Counted from the first letter of the stretch, positions 1-5,817 are shown. The stretch: 6,148 nt of DNA from Alistipes sp. (GCA_017560305.1 JAFYOF010000115.1:1-6148); one strand, 5' to 3'. A program made the numbers and translations. The notes: generated by a model from the sequence alone, not told the origin.

Positions 1-1092
1 AATGTCGTGCTGCTGAATGTGGTGCTGGGCGTGGTGCTGATGGGCTTTGGTCTGCTCTATCTCGATGAGCTGTTGTACTTCTTCGGTGCGAGTGAGCAGT
101 CGCTGCCTTACGCGCGCGAGTATATGCGTATTATATTGTATGGCAATGTCATCACCCATATGTTCCACGGCCTGAACTGTATGTTGCGAGTGGCGGGCTA
201 CCCCAATAAGGCGATGAACATCACCTTCATATCGGTGATTCTCAATGCAGCACTCGATGCGCTCTTTATCCTTGTGCTCAAGTGGGGCATCGCGGGCTCG
301 GCGTGGGCTACGGTCATCTCGCAGCTGGTGTCGCTTGTCGTGCAGTTGAAGATATTCTCTCACCCCGACACATTCCTGCGCTTCCGCAGCGGCATCTTCC
401 GCTTCCGCTGGGATATCATCAAGAGCATCATCGGCGTGGGTATGGCGCCCTTTATGATTCAGTCGTGCGCCTGCGTTGTGGTGATTATGGTCAACACGAA
501 GTTGCGCCTCTATGGTGGCGATTTGTCTATCGGCGCATTCGGTATTGCCAACCGTGTGGCGTTCCTCTTTACGATGGTGGTGATGGGTCTTACGCAAGGT
601 ATGCAGCCGATTGTGGGATATAACTACGGCGCAAGAAAGTACGACCGTGTGCTCAAGACGCTGTGGATGACTGTGGGCTGGGCGGTTGCCATCACGACAT
701 TCGGCTTCCTCGTATGTGAGATTTTCCCTCATCAGGTGGTGCGCCTGTTCGTGAGCGAGGATGGCACGGGCGACGCAACCCGACTTGTCGAGGCGTCAAT
801 GCGTGGTCTGCGTCTGCTGGTGATGATGTTGCCTATCGTGGGCTTCAATATCGTGGCGGGTAACTTCTTCCAGCACATCGGCAAGCCCAAGCGAGCGATT
901 CTGCTCTCGGTGTCGCGTCAGTTGCTCTTTATCGTGCCGCTGCTGATGATACTCCCTGCGCGCATAGGTGTCGATGGTGTGTGGTACTCAATCCCGATTG
1001 CCGACTTCGCCTCTACAATCCTTGCGGCGCTGTTGCTGTTCCAGCAGATTCGTAAGTTTACGCTCGACCCATCATCAGAGAAAAGTATTTAG
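1..1092 (+). CDS. MATE family efflux transporter (5' end outside window)
   Basis: This is an inner-membrane drug/toxin antiporter of the MATE (multi antimicrobial extrusion) family, which exports cationic compounds in exchange for Na+ or H+. The frame is open from the first base, so the true start lies upstream. The 363 visible residues compare with about 440-460 for the family, so roughly the first two membrane helices are missing. Family-typical stretches are visible: LNAALDALFI followed by GIAGSAWATVISQ, then the second-half signature GLTQGMQPIVGYNYGARKYDRV (read in two parts, QGMQPIVGYNYGA and KYDRV), and late on NFFQHIGKPKRAILLSVSRQ. Hydrophobic helices alternate with short basic loops throughout. 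It ends with TAG at 1090-1092 and converges on efp. A structured repeat begins two bases after the stop. The substrate cannot be told from sequence. The family call is secure. Confidence 0.93.
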   Translation, partial: NVVLLNVVLGVVLMGFGLLYLDELLYFFGASEQSLPYAREYMRIILYGNVITHMFHGLNCMLRVAGYPNKAMNITFISVILNAALDALFILVLKWGIAGSAWATVISQLVSLVVQLKIFSHPDTFLRFRSGIFRFRWDIIKSIIGVGMAPFMIQSCACVVVIMVNTKLRLYGGDLSIGAFGIANRVAFLFTMVVMGLTQGMQPIVGYNYGARKYDRVLKTLWMTVGWAVAITTFGFLVCEIFPHQVVRLFVSEDGTGDATRLVEASMRGLRLLVMMLPIVGFNIVAGNFFQHIGKPKRAILLSVSRQLLFIVPLLMILPARIGVDGVWYSIPIADFASTILAALLLFQQIRKFTLDPSSEKSI

Positions 1093-1093
1093 C

Positions 1094-1211
1094 GGATTGC
1101 CTAAAAAGGTATTTTCTTCGTTGCACTCGTTCTCGAAATCCTCATTTACACTCCAGTAAACTGTGGTTTCTCGGACTTCGTGCGCCTAAAAATCCTCTTT
1201 TTATACAATCC
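1094..1211 (+). repeat. Structured intergenic hairpin repeat, copy 1
   Basis: A 118-nt imperfect long hairpin starts two bases after the MATE stop codon. Terminal arms are GGATTG (1094-1099) and CAATCC (1206-1211). After a 2x2 internal loop, 1102-1108 pairs with 1197-1203. Further in, GCAC (1123-1126) pairs with GTGC (1180-1183), GTTC (1129-1132) with GGAC (1173-1176), and GAAATCC (1135-1141, T1139 bulged) with GGTTTC (1165-1170). The apex is TTTAC (1145-1149)/GTAAA (1156-1160). A second copy at 5650-5771 is about 80% identical by eye and has the same fold with compensatory changes. No target-site duplication or coding content is visible. It may be a REP-like or small non-autonomous element, or a conserved 3' UTR structure; its function is unknown. 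Confidence 0.8.
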
Positions 1212-1234
1212 TTCTGTAGTAGATATATAAAATA

Positions 1235-1267
1235 AAAAAGAGATTGCCCGTAGGACAATCTCTTTTT
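1235..1267. terminator. Bidirectional intrinsic terminator between MATE and efp
   Basis: A perfect 12-bp inverted repeat runs AAAAAGAGATTG (1235-1246) to CAATCTCTTTTT (1256-1267), and two C-G pairs can extend it around a small loop. Being A-rich on the left and T-rich on the right, it gives a U-tract in both directions. It lies midway between two convergent genes, so it should end both the MATE transcript and the efp transcript. Confidence 0.88.
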
Positions 1268-1287
1268 CTTGTTATCTAATCAAGTGA

Positions 1288-1860
1288 TTAGCGGATACGC
1301 TCCTTGTACTCGCGTGTACGGCTGTCAACGCGAATCTTGTCACCTGTGTTAACGAACAAAGGTACACGAACAGTAGCACCTGTGTTAACAGTAGCAGGCT
1401 TCAATGAGTTTGTAGAAGCTGTATCGCCCTTGATACCTGGCTCGGTGTAAGTAACCTCCATATCGAGTACTGGTGGCAACTCTGCTGAAAGAACAGCCTC
1501 CTTCTCAGTGTGGAACATTACCTCTACGATCTGGCCGTCAGCCATCAAATCGTAGTTCTCGATGAGGTTCTTGTCGATGTTAATCTCCTCGAAAGTCTCA
1601 GTGTGCATAAAGTGAGCACCCAAATCATCCTCGTAAGTGAACTGGTAAGGACGACGCTCAACGCGTACCTGCTCAATCTTCTGACCTACTGAAGAGAAAG
1701 TCTTCTCAACAACATAACCGTTCTCGAGGTTCTTGAGCTTTGAACGAACGAATGCAGGACCCTTGCCTGGCTTGCAGTGCTGGAAATCAACAACGAGGAA
1801 AGTCTTGTTGTCCATCTCAACGCACATACCGATCTTAATATCAGCTGCTGTAATTGTCAT
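1288..1860 (-). CDS. efp: Elongation factor P
   Basis: EF-P binds the ribosome between the P and E sites and relieves stalling at consecutive prolines. At 190 aa the protein has the family length (about 185-190). The N-terminal KOW-like domain (about residues 1-65) carries the tip loop HCKPGKGPAFVR, with Lys33 in PGKG at the position that is post-translationally modified in many bacteria. The middle OB domain (about 66-128) includes RVERRPYQFTY, and the C-terminal OB domain has the EF-P signature block EPGIKGDTAS, then TGATVRVPLFVNTGDKIRVD. The ATG at 1858-1860 follows an AT-rich leader without a Shine-Dalgarno, and a TACCTTTG -7 box lies 40 bases upstream. No EF-P modification gene is present in the window. 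It terminates at the shared bidirectional hairpin. Identity is certain; modification state is unknown. Confidence 0.98.
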   Translation of the reverse strand: MTITAADIKIGMCVEMDNKTFLVVDFQHCKPGKGPAFVRSKLKNLENGYVVEKTFSSVGQKIEQVRVERRPYQFTYEDDLGAHFMHTETFEEINIDKNLIENYDLMADGQIVEVMFHTEKEAVLSAELPPVLDMEVTYTEPGIKGDTASTNSLKPATVNTGATVRVPLFVNTGDKIRVDSRTREYKERIR

Positions 1861-1900
1861 AATATTGAATTTTTTGTTAGAATTTTCCTAAATTTCGGCG

Positions 1901-1908
1901 CAAAGGTA
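1901..1908 (-). promoter_or_regulatory. efp promoter -7 box
   Basis: On the minus strand this reads TACCTTTG, followed by CGCCG. It is an exact match to the Bacteroidota primary sigma -7 consensus TAnnTTTG, 40 bases before the efp ATG. No clear TTTG stands at the -33 distance; only TTTA is nearby. It would give efp its own transcript, separate from ubiX upstream. Confidence 0.75.
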
Positions 1909-1975
1909 ATAAAAAATCTGTAAACTAAAGAGTTATTGCGAAAGATTTTGAATCAACACCTTTTTTGTTAAGGGG

Positions 1976-2524
1976 TTATTTGCCCCATTCATAGTGAGAT
2001 TGAGCAATGCCCAACTGCGAGATTATGCGCTCGACGATGGTCATAGCAGCCTCCTCCAAGGTCTGCGGGTGGGAGTAGAACGAGGGCGAGGCGGGCAGAA
2101 TGATTGCTCCCGCTTCGGTCAGCGTGGTCATATTGCGCAGGTGGATGAGCGAGTAGGGTGCTTCCCTCACCACAATAACCAATCGGCGGCGCTCCTTGAG
2201 CATCACATCGGCCGAGCGCTCGATGAGCGAGAGCGACACCCCCGCGGCGATGCGTCCCACACTACCCATCGAGGCGGGCACCACCACCATAGCATCATAT
2301 CCCGCCGAGCCGCTTGCCACGGGCGCAAACATATCATCGTTGTCGTAGCGTACAATCTTTTCACTCTCGGGCAACTCCACGCCCTCGTGCTGCAGCACCT
2401 TCTGCGCCACCTCACTCACGACAAGGGCTATCTGCTCCACCTCCTCGGCGCGGAGCAACTGCTCAAGGCACAGGCGCGCATAAACGCCACCGCTGGCACC
2501 TGTTATGGCAACGATTACTTTCAT
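1976..2524 (-). CDS. ubiX: UbiX flavin prenyltransferase
   Basis: UbiX joins a dimethylallyl group to FMN to make prenylated FMN, the cofactor of UbiD-type decarboxylases. At 182 aa it has the normal family length. The Rossmann-like N-terminus MKVIVAITGASGG contains the FMN-binding GASG motif with Ser11. SGSAGYDAMVVVPAS and MGSVGRIAAG (about 71-95) form the flavin site. ADVMLKERR (Lys110) and VVREAPYSLIHLRNM (Arg120, Arg130) match the phosphate and prenyl-pyrophosphate contacts known in the family, and SFY (Tyr150) matches the conserved late tyrosine. I choose ATG at 2522-2524 over the GTG three bases earlier because it gives the usual MKxIVxIxGASG start. It sits two bases after the deacetylase stop (TAGTGATG), so translation is probably coupled. 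No UbiD partner is in the window. An alternative of the same fold (a Pad1/Dfp-like flavoprotein) is less likely given the UbiX-specific motifs. Confidence 0.95.
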   Translation of the reverse strand: MKVIVAITGASGGVYARLCLEQLLRAEEVEQIALVVSEVAQKVLQHEGVELPESEKIVRYDNDDMFAPVASGSAGYDAMVVVPASMGSVGRIAAGVSLSLIERSADVMLKERRRLVIVVREAPYSLIHLRNMTTLTEAGAIILPASPSFYSHPQTLEEAAMTIVERIISQLGIAQSHYEWGK

Positions 2525-2526
2525 CA

Positions 2527-3135
2527 CTAAAGTTCTATGATTTTACATTTCAGACCCAACTCCTGCACCCTCTGCAGCACCTTGGGCAGCGCATAACTCA
2601 TATTGCGGAAGGTCTTGTCGCTGTCGTGGAATGCGATGATGCAACCAGGGCAGATGTGCGGCACAACCTCGCGCACGCACTGCTCGGGTGTGATTGTGCG
2701 TGAGTAGTCGCGTGCCAGAATGTTCCACATAATCACCTTGTAGCGCTGTCCCACGGCGCGAATCTGCGTGGGCGTGGTCTGCGCATAGGGTGGGCGGAAG
2801 AGGTCGGTGTGGAGAATATCATCGGCAAAATCGACATCCTCGATATACTTCTCAAGCGGCATTCCCCAGCCCTTCTGATGCGAGTAGGTATGGTTGCCAA
2901 TCTTGTGACCCTCGGCGATGATGCGCTGATGAAGGTCGGGGTACATCTCGGCATTCTTGCCCAGCACGAAGAATGTGGCCTTGGCGTTGTAGCGCTTCAG
3001 CGTCGAGAGAATCCACTCGGTGACGCCTGGCGTGGGGCCATCGTCAAAGGTGAGAAAGACGCCGTTGGGGTCATCAATCTCCCATATCGTATCGGGGAAG
3101 AGCTTGCGTAGGAAGCCCCAAGGTCTGATCTTCAT
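2527..3135 (-). CDS. NodB/CE4-type polysaccharide deacetylase family protein
   Basis: Carbohydrate esterase family 4 proteins remove acetyl groups from N-acetylated sugars in polysaccharides or peptidoglycan using a metal ion. At 202 aa this is little more than the NodB domain. Motif 1 is LTFDDGPT (Asp31 the expected base, Asp32 a metal ligand). Motif 2 is HTYSH (His82 and His86, metal ligands). Motif 3 is FRPPYA (Arg113), and motif 5 is IIAFHDS (His169). Motif 4 reads WNILARDY, with Asn137 where many members have Asp, but Asp142 kept. No signal peptide or membrane segment is visible at the start MKIRPWGFLRKLF, so either it acts in the cytoplasm or its export route is not obvious. It leads a two-gene unit with ubiX. 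A TACATTTG -7 box lies 35 bases upstream. Family is certain; the real substrate is unknown. Confidence 0.92.
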   Translation of the reverse strand: MKIRPWGFLRKLFPDTIWEIDDPNGVFLTFDDGPTPGVTEWILSTLKRYNAKATFFVLGKNAEMYPDLHQRIIAEGHKIGNHTYSHQKGWGMPLEKYIEDVDFADDILHTDLFRPPYAQTTPTQIRAVGQRYKVIMWNILARDYSRTITPEQCVREVVPHICPGCIIAFHDSDKTFRNMSYALPKVLQRVQELGLKCKIIEL

Positions 3136-3169
3136 TTGTAAAGATGATTTTCTGCGGTCAATAGTTATT

Positions 3170-3194
3170 GCAAATGTAATGCTTTTTGTCCAAT
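3170..3194 (-). repeat. 25-bp shared promoter block, copy A (upstream of deacetylase)
   Basis: Read on the minus strand this block is ATTGGACAAAAAGCA followed by TTACATTTGC. It is identical base for base to 4523-4547, which lies upstream of the thioredoxin lipoprotein gene in the same orientation. It contains the -7 box TACATTTG (3171-3178) and the 15 or so bases normally free to vary as spacer. It could be a shared regulator site overlapping the promoter, or a dispersed promoter-bearing repeat. Confidence 0.7.
3171..3178 (-). promoter_or_regulatory. Promoter -7 box for deacetylase-ubiX unit
   Basis: The minus strand reads TACATTTG, matching TAnnTTTG, 35 bases before the deacetylase ATG. There is no TTTG at the expected -33 position (about 19-20 bases further upstream), so the promoter may be weak or may need an activator. 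The box lies inside the 25-bp block shared with the promoter of the thioredoxin lipoprotein. Confidence 0.65.
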
Positions 3195-3212
3195 AATTGG
3201 TGTGTTTTTTTC

Positions 3213-3234
3213 AAAAGCAACCGCCTCGGCAGTT
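3213..3234 (-). terminator. Possible terminator after thioredoxin lipoprotein
   Basis: On the minus strand AACTGC and GCGGTT form a 6-bp stem (one G-T pair) around the loop CGAG at 3219-3234, overlapping the TAA stop codon of the lipoprotein gene. It is followed by GCTTTTG. The stem is short and the T-run is only four bases, so termination is likely partial. Confidence 0.4.
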
Positions 3235-4498
3235 AGTTTTTCTTAAAGCGTCTCTCCACTTCTGCGGTGAGTTGTTCGATTGTCGGGTCGAATGCCACGA
3301 TTTTGCCCTCGGCATCAAAGACGATGCGGCGACCTGCGGTGTTGATGCATCCATATTTAGCCCAAAGGTTTGCGCGGTCGTCCAACTCAACAAGTTGCGC
3401 CCACTTGTAACCATCTTTTTTAATTGCCTTTTCCAAAGCCTTCGTATTACCCGATTCGCGTGCTACGCCGATGACCATAAAGCCCTTGTCTTTATACTCG
3501 TCATAAAGAGGGATAATCTCAATGGCGGCGCGGCGGCAAGGGGCGCACCACGAAGCCCATAAATCGAGCACGACGAGTTCTGCGCCCTCGACCATATCAG
3601 ACAATCGGTACATCTGCCCATTAAGGTCGGGCGCCTCAAAATCTATATACTTCGCACCCACTTTCAACCCAAAACCCGCAATCTGTCGTTGGCAGAATTT
3701 TGTCAGCGAGTGGTCGGGCATTGCTGGCAAAAAGATATTATGAAATGCGTCGATAAACTCTTGGTCGGGTAGCGAATAGACCATCTGTCGCGCCAACATC
3801 GTGAGTTTTGCTACCGAAGGCTCTCCGCTAACAATTTCGAGCTGTGCCGCTTTTCGTTTTGATTTGTAGCCCTCTCGCTCGGCGTATGCTTCGGGTGAGT
3901 AGATTTGCTCGTCGGTCATCTTTTGCAGTTGCTCGATAAGTTTATTTCTTTCGGGAGAGTTCTCCTCCAGCGCCTCAATCTGCGCCATTAAAGCGTTATG
4001 CTCTGCCGAGTAGTAACGCCCCTCATTTTTTAGGGTCGCCCTAATCTCGTTTGTGGCTGTCTGCAACTCGCGCAGACGAAGTTGGAAAGATTGATATTCG
4101 GCGGTGTGTCCATCGCCATTGATTTGAGTCTTGCTAAATTCCGCTCTGGGGTAGAGTTCCATTTTTATTGTGCCATTGTCTGCTACGAACTCAATTTGTT
4201 GCCAACTGCCGCCCTTGCGCTCCTCCTCAAAGATAAGCTCGCAATATTGAGCCTCGTCAAGAGAGATGTCACACGCGAATTTCCCATTACGGATGTTAAT
4301 CACCTCAGAGGGCTGTGCCGACAGAGATACATTTCCATCGATACCAGTATAAAGCAATAGTTTGGTGGATTCCGCTCGGTTGTGAACAACTCCCTCGATA
4401 TGGCAATTTACCGCAGCCTCGCTGGTCGTGTTGTTGGTTTTGTTCTCGGAACACGCGCCGAGCAAGAGAGTAAACAAAATAAACAAGATAATCTTCAT
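3233..4498 (-). CDS. Lipoprotein with DUF4369-like N-terminus and TlpA/thioredoxin C-terminus
   Basis: This is an envelope-anchored thiol-disulfide protein of the TlpA/ResA type common in Bacteroidota. The N-terminus MKIILFILFTLLLGACS is a lipoprotein signal with lipobox LGAC (Cys16), so it should be lipid-anchored facing the periplasm. Residues about 32-130 resemble the beta-rich DUF4369 domain (IEGVVHN, then NIRNGKFACDISLDEAQYC). About 130-275 is charged and mostly helical, with a possible coiled coil around LMAQIEALEENSPERNKLIE. Residues 279-421 are the thioredoxin fold, with LDLWASWCAPCRR giving the redox motif WCAPC (317-321). The usual cis-proline position after the last buried strand reads NTAGRRIVFD, with no proline, which is unusual. 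Its codon use seems richer in A/T endings than that of the MATE or DUF4837 genes. It has its own promoter and diverges from the DUF4837 gene. The redox partner is unknown. Confidence 0.9.
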   Translation of the reverse strand: MKIILFILFTLLLGACSENKTNNTTSEAAVNCHIEGVVHNRAESTKLLLYTGIDGNVSLSAQPSEVINIRNGKFACDISLDEAQYCELIFEEERKGGSWQQIEFVADNGTIKMELYPRAEFSKTQINGDGHTAEYQSFQLRLRELQTATNEIRATLKNEGRYYSAEHNALMAQIEALEENSPERNKLIEQLQKMTDEQIYSPEAYAEREGYKSKRKAAQLEIVSGEPSVAKLTMLARQMVYSLPDQEFIDAFHNIFLPAMPDHSLTKFCQRQIAGFGLKVGAKYIDFEAPDLNGQMYRLSDMVEGAELVVLDLWASWCAPCRRAAIEIIPLYDEYKDKGFMVIGVARESGNTKALEKAIKKDGYKWAQLVELDDRANLWAKYGCINTAGRRIVFDAEGKIVAFDPTIEQLTAEVERRFKKN

Positions 4499-4522
4499 AG
4501 TTGTTTAGTGTTATTAGTAATA

Positions 4523-4547
4523 GCAAATGTAATGCTTTTTGTCCAAT
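4523..4547 (-). repeat. 25-bp shared promoter block, copy B (upstream of thioredoxin lipoprotein)
   Basis: This is the second, identical copy of the block at 3170-3194, in the same orientation relative to its downstream gene. Similarity continues weakly on the gene side (TATTACTAA here against AATAACTAT there) and fades on the other side. It suggests that the thioredoxin lipoprotein and the deacetylase-ubiX unit are controlled alike. Confidence 0.7.
4524..4531 (-). promoter_or_regulatory. Promoter -7 box for thioredoxin lipoprotein
   Basis: The minus strand reads TACATTTG (consensus TAnnTTTG), 25 bases before the ATG at 4496-4498. No TTTG is seen at the -33 distance. It forms a divergent pair with the DUF4837 promoter at 4561-4591. 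Confidence 0.65.
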
Positions 4548-4560
4548 TATGGGTATATAT

Positions 4561-4591
4561 TTTGCGATAACTCAATTTTTTGTTACATTTG
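4561..4591 (+). promoter_or_regulatory. Promoter of DUF4837 lipoprotein gene (-33 and -7)
   Basis: TTTG at 4561-4564 and TACATTTG at 4584-4591 are separated by 19 bases, matching both boxes and the spacing of the Bacteroidota primary promoter. The -7 box ends 23 bases before the ATG, so the leader should be only about 15-20 nt. This is one of the two most complete promoters in the window. Confidence 0.8.
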
Positions 4592-4614
4592 TAGATAATT
4601 AATATGCCGAAGAT

Positions 4615-5649
4615 ATGAGAAATTTTATAAAGACCTTTGTCGTGGCAATGGTTGCCATCCTCTTTATGGGTTGTAAGTCGCTTTTCACGCTCACCTCGTC
4701 GGGTGAGACCGCTACGGGTACGCCCTATGAGTTGGTTCTGGTGTGCGACCAGCCAGCGTGGCAGAGTGAGTTGGGTGATACCTTGCAGGCGGTGCTGAAG
4801 CAGCCTGTGAAGGAGCTGATGCAGTATGAGCCTATGTTCGATGTGATGCGCATCCTGCCCAACAACTTCAAGAGCCTCACGGAGCGTCACCGCAACATCG
4901 TAGTGGTGGATATCAACCCCGCCCACGCCGAGCCAAGCATCGTGGTGGCGTATGACAAGACCGCTGCTCCACAGATCTACATCACGCTGAAGGGTGGCGA
5001 TACGCAGAGCCTCGCCAAGTATGTGAGCGACAACCGCGACAACATCATCTATGTGCTCGAGAAGGCCGAGCGTGACCGCACGGTGAACTACTCGCGTGCC
5101 TACTACTCGCAGTTCTTCCGTGACGAGATTTTCAACAAGTTCGGTATGGACCTGCCGCTGCCCGACAACTATAAGTTGCGCACCTCAACCGACGATATGA
5201 TTTGGATTTCGCAGGAGTTCCCTATGGCGAGCCAGGGCTTTTTCATCTACAAATATCCTTATGAGGGCAAGGAGTCACTCACGCCCGAGGCACTGATGAA
5301 GGCGCGTAACCGCTTCGCTTCACGCATCCCAGGTCCTGCCGAGGGGTCGTATATGTCTACAGTGGACAAGATTCCAAACGACGAGGGCACCGACTACATC
5401 CCATTCATTCCCGACCACCGCGCACTGATTATCGGTGACCGCACCTGGATTGAGATGGTTGGCTTGTGGGATGTCGAGAACTACTTTATGGGCGGTCCTT
5501 ATGTAAGTTATACCACCGTAAACAAGGCTACCAACGAGGTTGTGACCATCGACTGCTATGTCTACTACCCAAAGCCACGCAAGAAGCGTAATATGTTCCG
5601 TGCGTTGCAGCATTTGGTGTATTTGGCTGACTTCCCTGCGCAGAAATAG
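4615..5649 (+). CDS. DUF4837 family lipoprotein
   Basis: This protein of 344 aa has a lipoprotein signal peptide: basic MRNFIK, a hydrophobic run VVAMVAILFM, then GC with Cys20 as the lipidated residue. The rest is soluble and would lie in the periplasm or at the outer membrane. It matches the Bacteroidota family DUF4837 by its order of motifs. SSGETATGTPYELVLVCD opens the mature domain, FFIYKYPYEG is mid-protein, RIPGPAEGSYM (about 238-248) follows, and GLWDVENYFMGGPYVSYT then leads into a basic C-terminus ending near ALQHLVYLADFP. The family has no established function, and no catalytic motif stands out. It has a strong promoter of its own and appears to be a single-gene transcript. A structured repeat starts at the base after its TAG stop, and a terminator lies 140 bases downstream. 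The family call rests on remembered motifs and is fairly secure. Confidence 0.88.
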   Translation: MRNFIKTFVVAMVAILFMGCKSLFTLTSSGETATGTPYELVLVCDQPAWQSELGDTLQAVLKQPVKELMQYEPMFDVMRILPNNFKSLTERHRNIVVVDINPAHAEPSIVVAYDKTAAPQIYITLKGGDTQSLAKYVSDNRDNIIYVLEKAERDRTVNYSRAYYSQFFRDEIFNKFGMDLPLPDNYKLRTSTDDMIWISQEFPMASQGFFIYKYPYEGKESLTPEALMKARNRFASRIPGPAEGSYMSTVDKIPNDEGTDYIPFIPDHRALIIGDRTWIEMVGLWDVENYFMGGPYVSYTTVNKATNEVVTIDCYVYYPKPRKKRNMFRALQHLVYLADFPAQK

Positions 5650-5771
5650 AGAAGTTGCCTAACAAGGTGATTTTTGCGTTGTACTCGCCCTCAAAATGCT
5701 CATTTACGCCAAGTAAACTCCGCTTTTTCGGGCTTCGTGAGCCTTAAAATCCCTCTTGTTATACAACTTCT
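5650..5771 (+). repeat. Structured intergenic hairpin repeat, copy 2
   Basis: This 122-nt imperfect hairpin begins at the base after the DUF4837 stop codon. Terminal arms are AGAAGTTG (5650-5657) and CAACTTCT (5764-5771). After a 2x2 internal loop, 5660-5666 pairs with 5755-5761. GATTTT (5670-5675) can pair with AAAATC (5746-5751), with some register freedom. GCCC (5687-5690) pairs with GGGC (5730-5733), AAAATGC (5693-5699, T5697 bulged) with GCTTTT (5722-5727), and TTTAC (5703-5707) with GTAAA (5713-5717) at the apex. Compared with copy 1, changed stem bases are mostly matched by a change in the partner. The conserved bulged T, internal loop and apex argue for a selected structure rather than chance similarity. 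Confidence 0.82.
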
Positions 5772-5788
5772 AACGGGAAATAAAATAT

Positions 5789-5817
5789 AAGGGTTACCTT
5801 TGGTAACTCTTTTTTTT
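5789..5817 (+). terminator. Intrinsic terminator downstream of DUF4837 gene
   Basis: A 9-bp stem AGGGTTACC (5790-5798) pairs with GGTAACTCT (5802-5810), with one G-T pair and a TTT loop, followed by an unbroken run of Ts to 5817. It is the expected end of the DUF4837 transcript. It is a separate hairpin placed after the structured repeat, in the same arrangement as seen at the end of the MATE gene. Confidence 0.85.

Noticed and set aside
282..623. A 113-codon open frame inside the MATE gene in another frame
   Set aside because: The MATE frame shows clear family motifs across the same region, and this frame has none.
1092..1213. Calling the hairpin repeats a MITE with terminal inverted repeats and target duplications
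   Set aside because: The terminal arms differ between copies but co-vary, which is not what a shared transposase site would show. No convincing target duplication flanks either copy.
1861..1975. A terminator between ubiX and efp
   Set aside because: No stem followed by a T-run is visible in the minus-strand direction. Readthrough from ubiX into efp cannot be excluded despite the efp promoter.
2525..2527. GTG as the ubiX start
   Set aside because: It overlaps the deacetylase stop and adds one residue before the usual MK-x-IV start. The adjacent ATG at 2522-2524 is the better choice.
1994..2530. A 178-codon plus-strand open frame opposite ubiX
   Set aside because: It lies wholly antisense to a gene with clear UbiX motifs. 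Its translation is rich in His, Arg and Gly with no family features, as expected of a shadow frame in GC-rich codons.
4495..4926. A 143-codon minus-strand open frame across the divergent promoter region and start of the DUF4837 gene
   Set aside because: It overlaps promoters and a well-supported coding start, and its His- and Arg-rich composition is typical of an antisense shadow.
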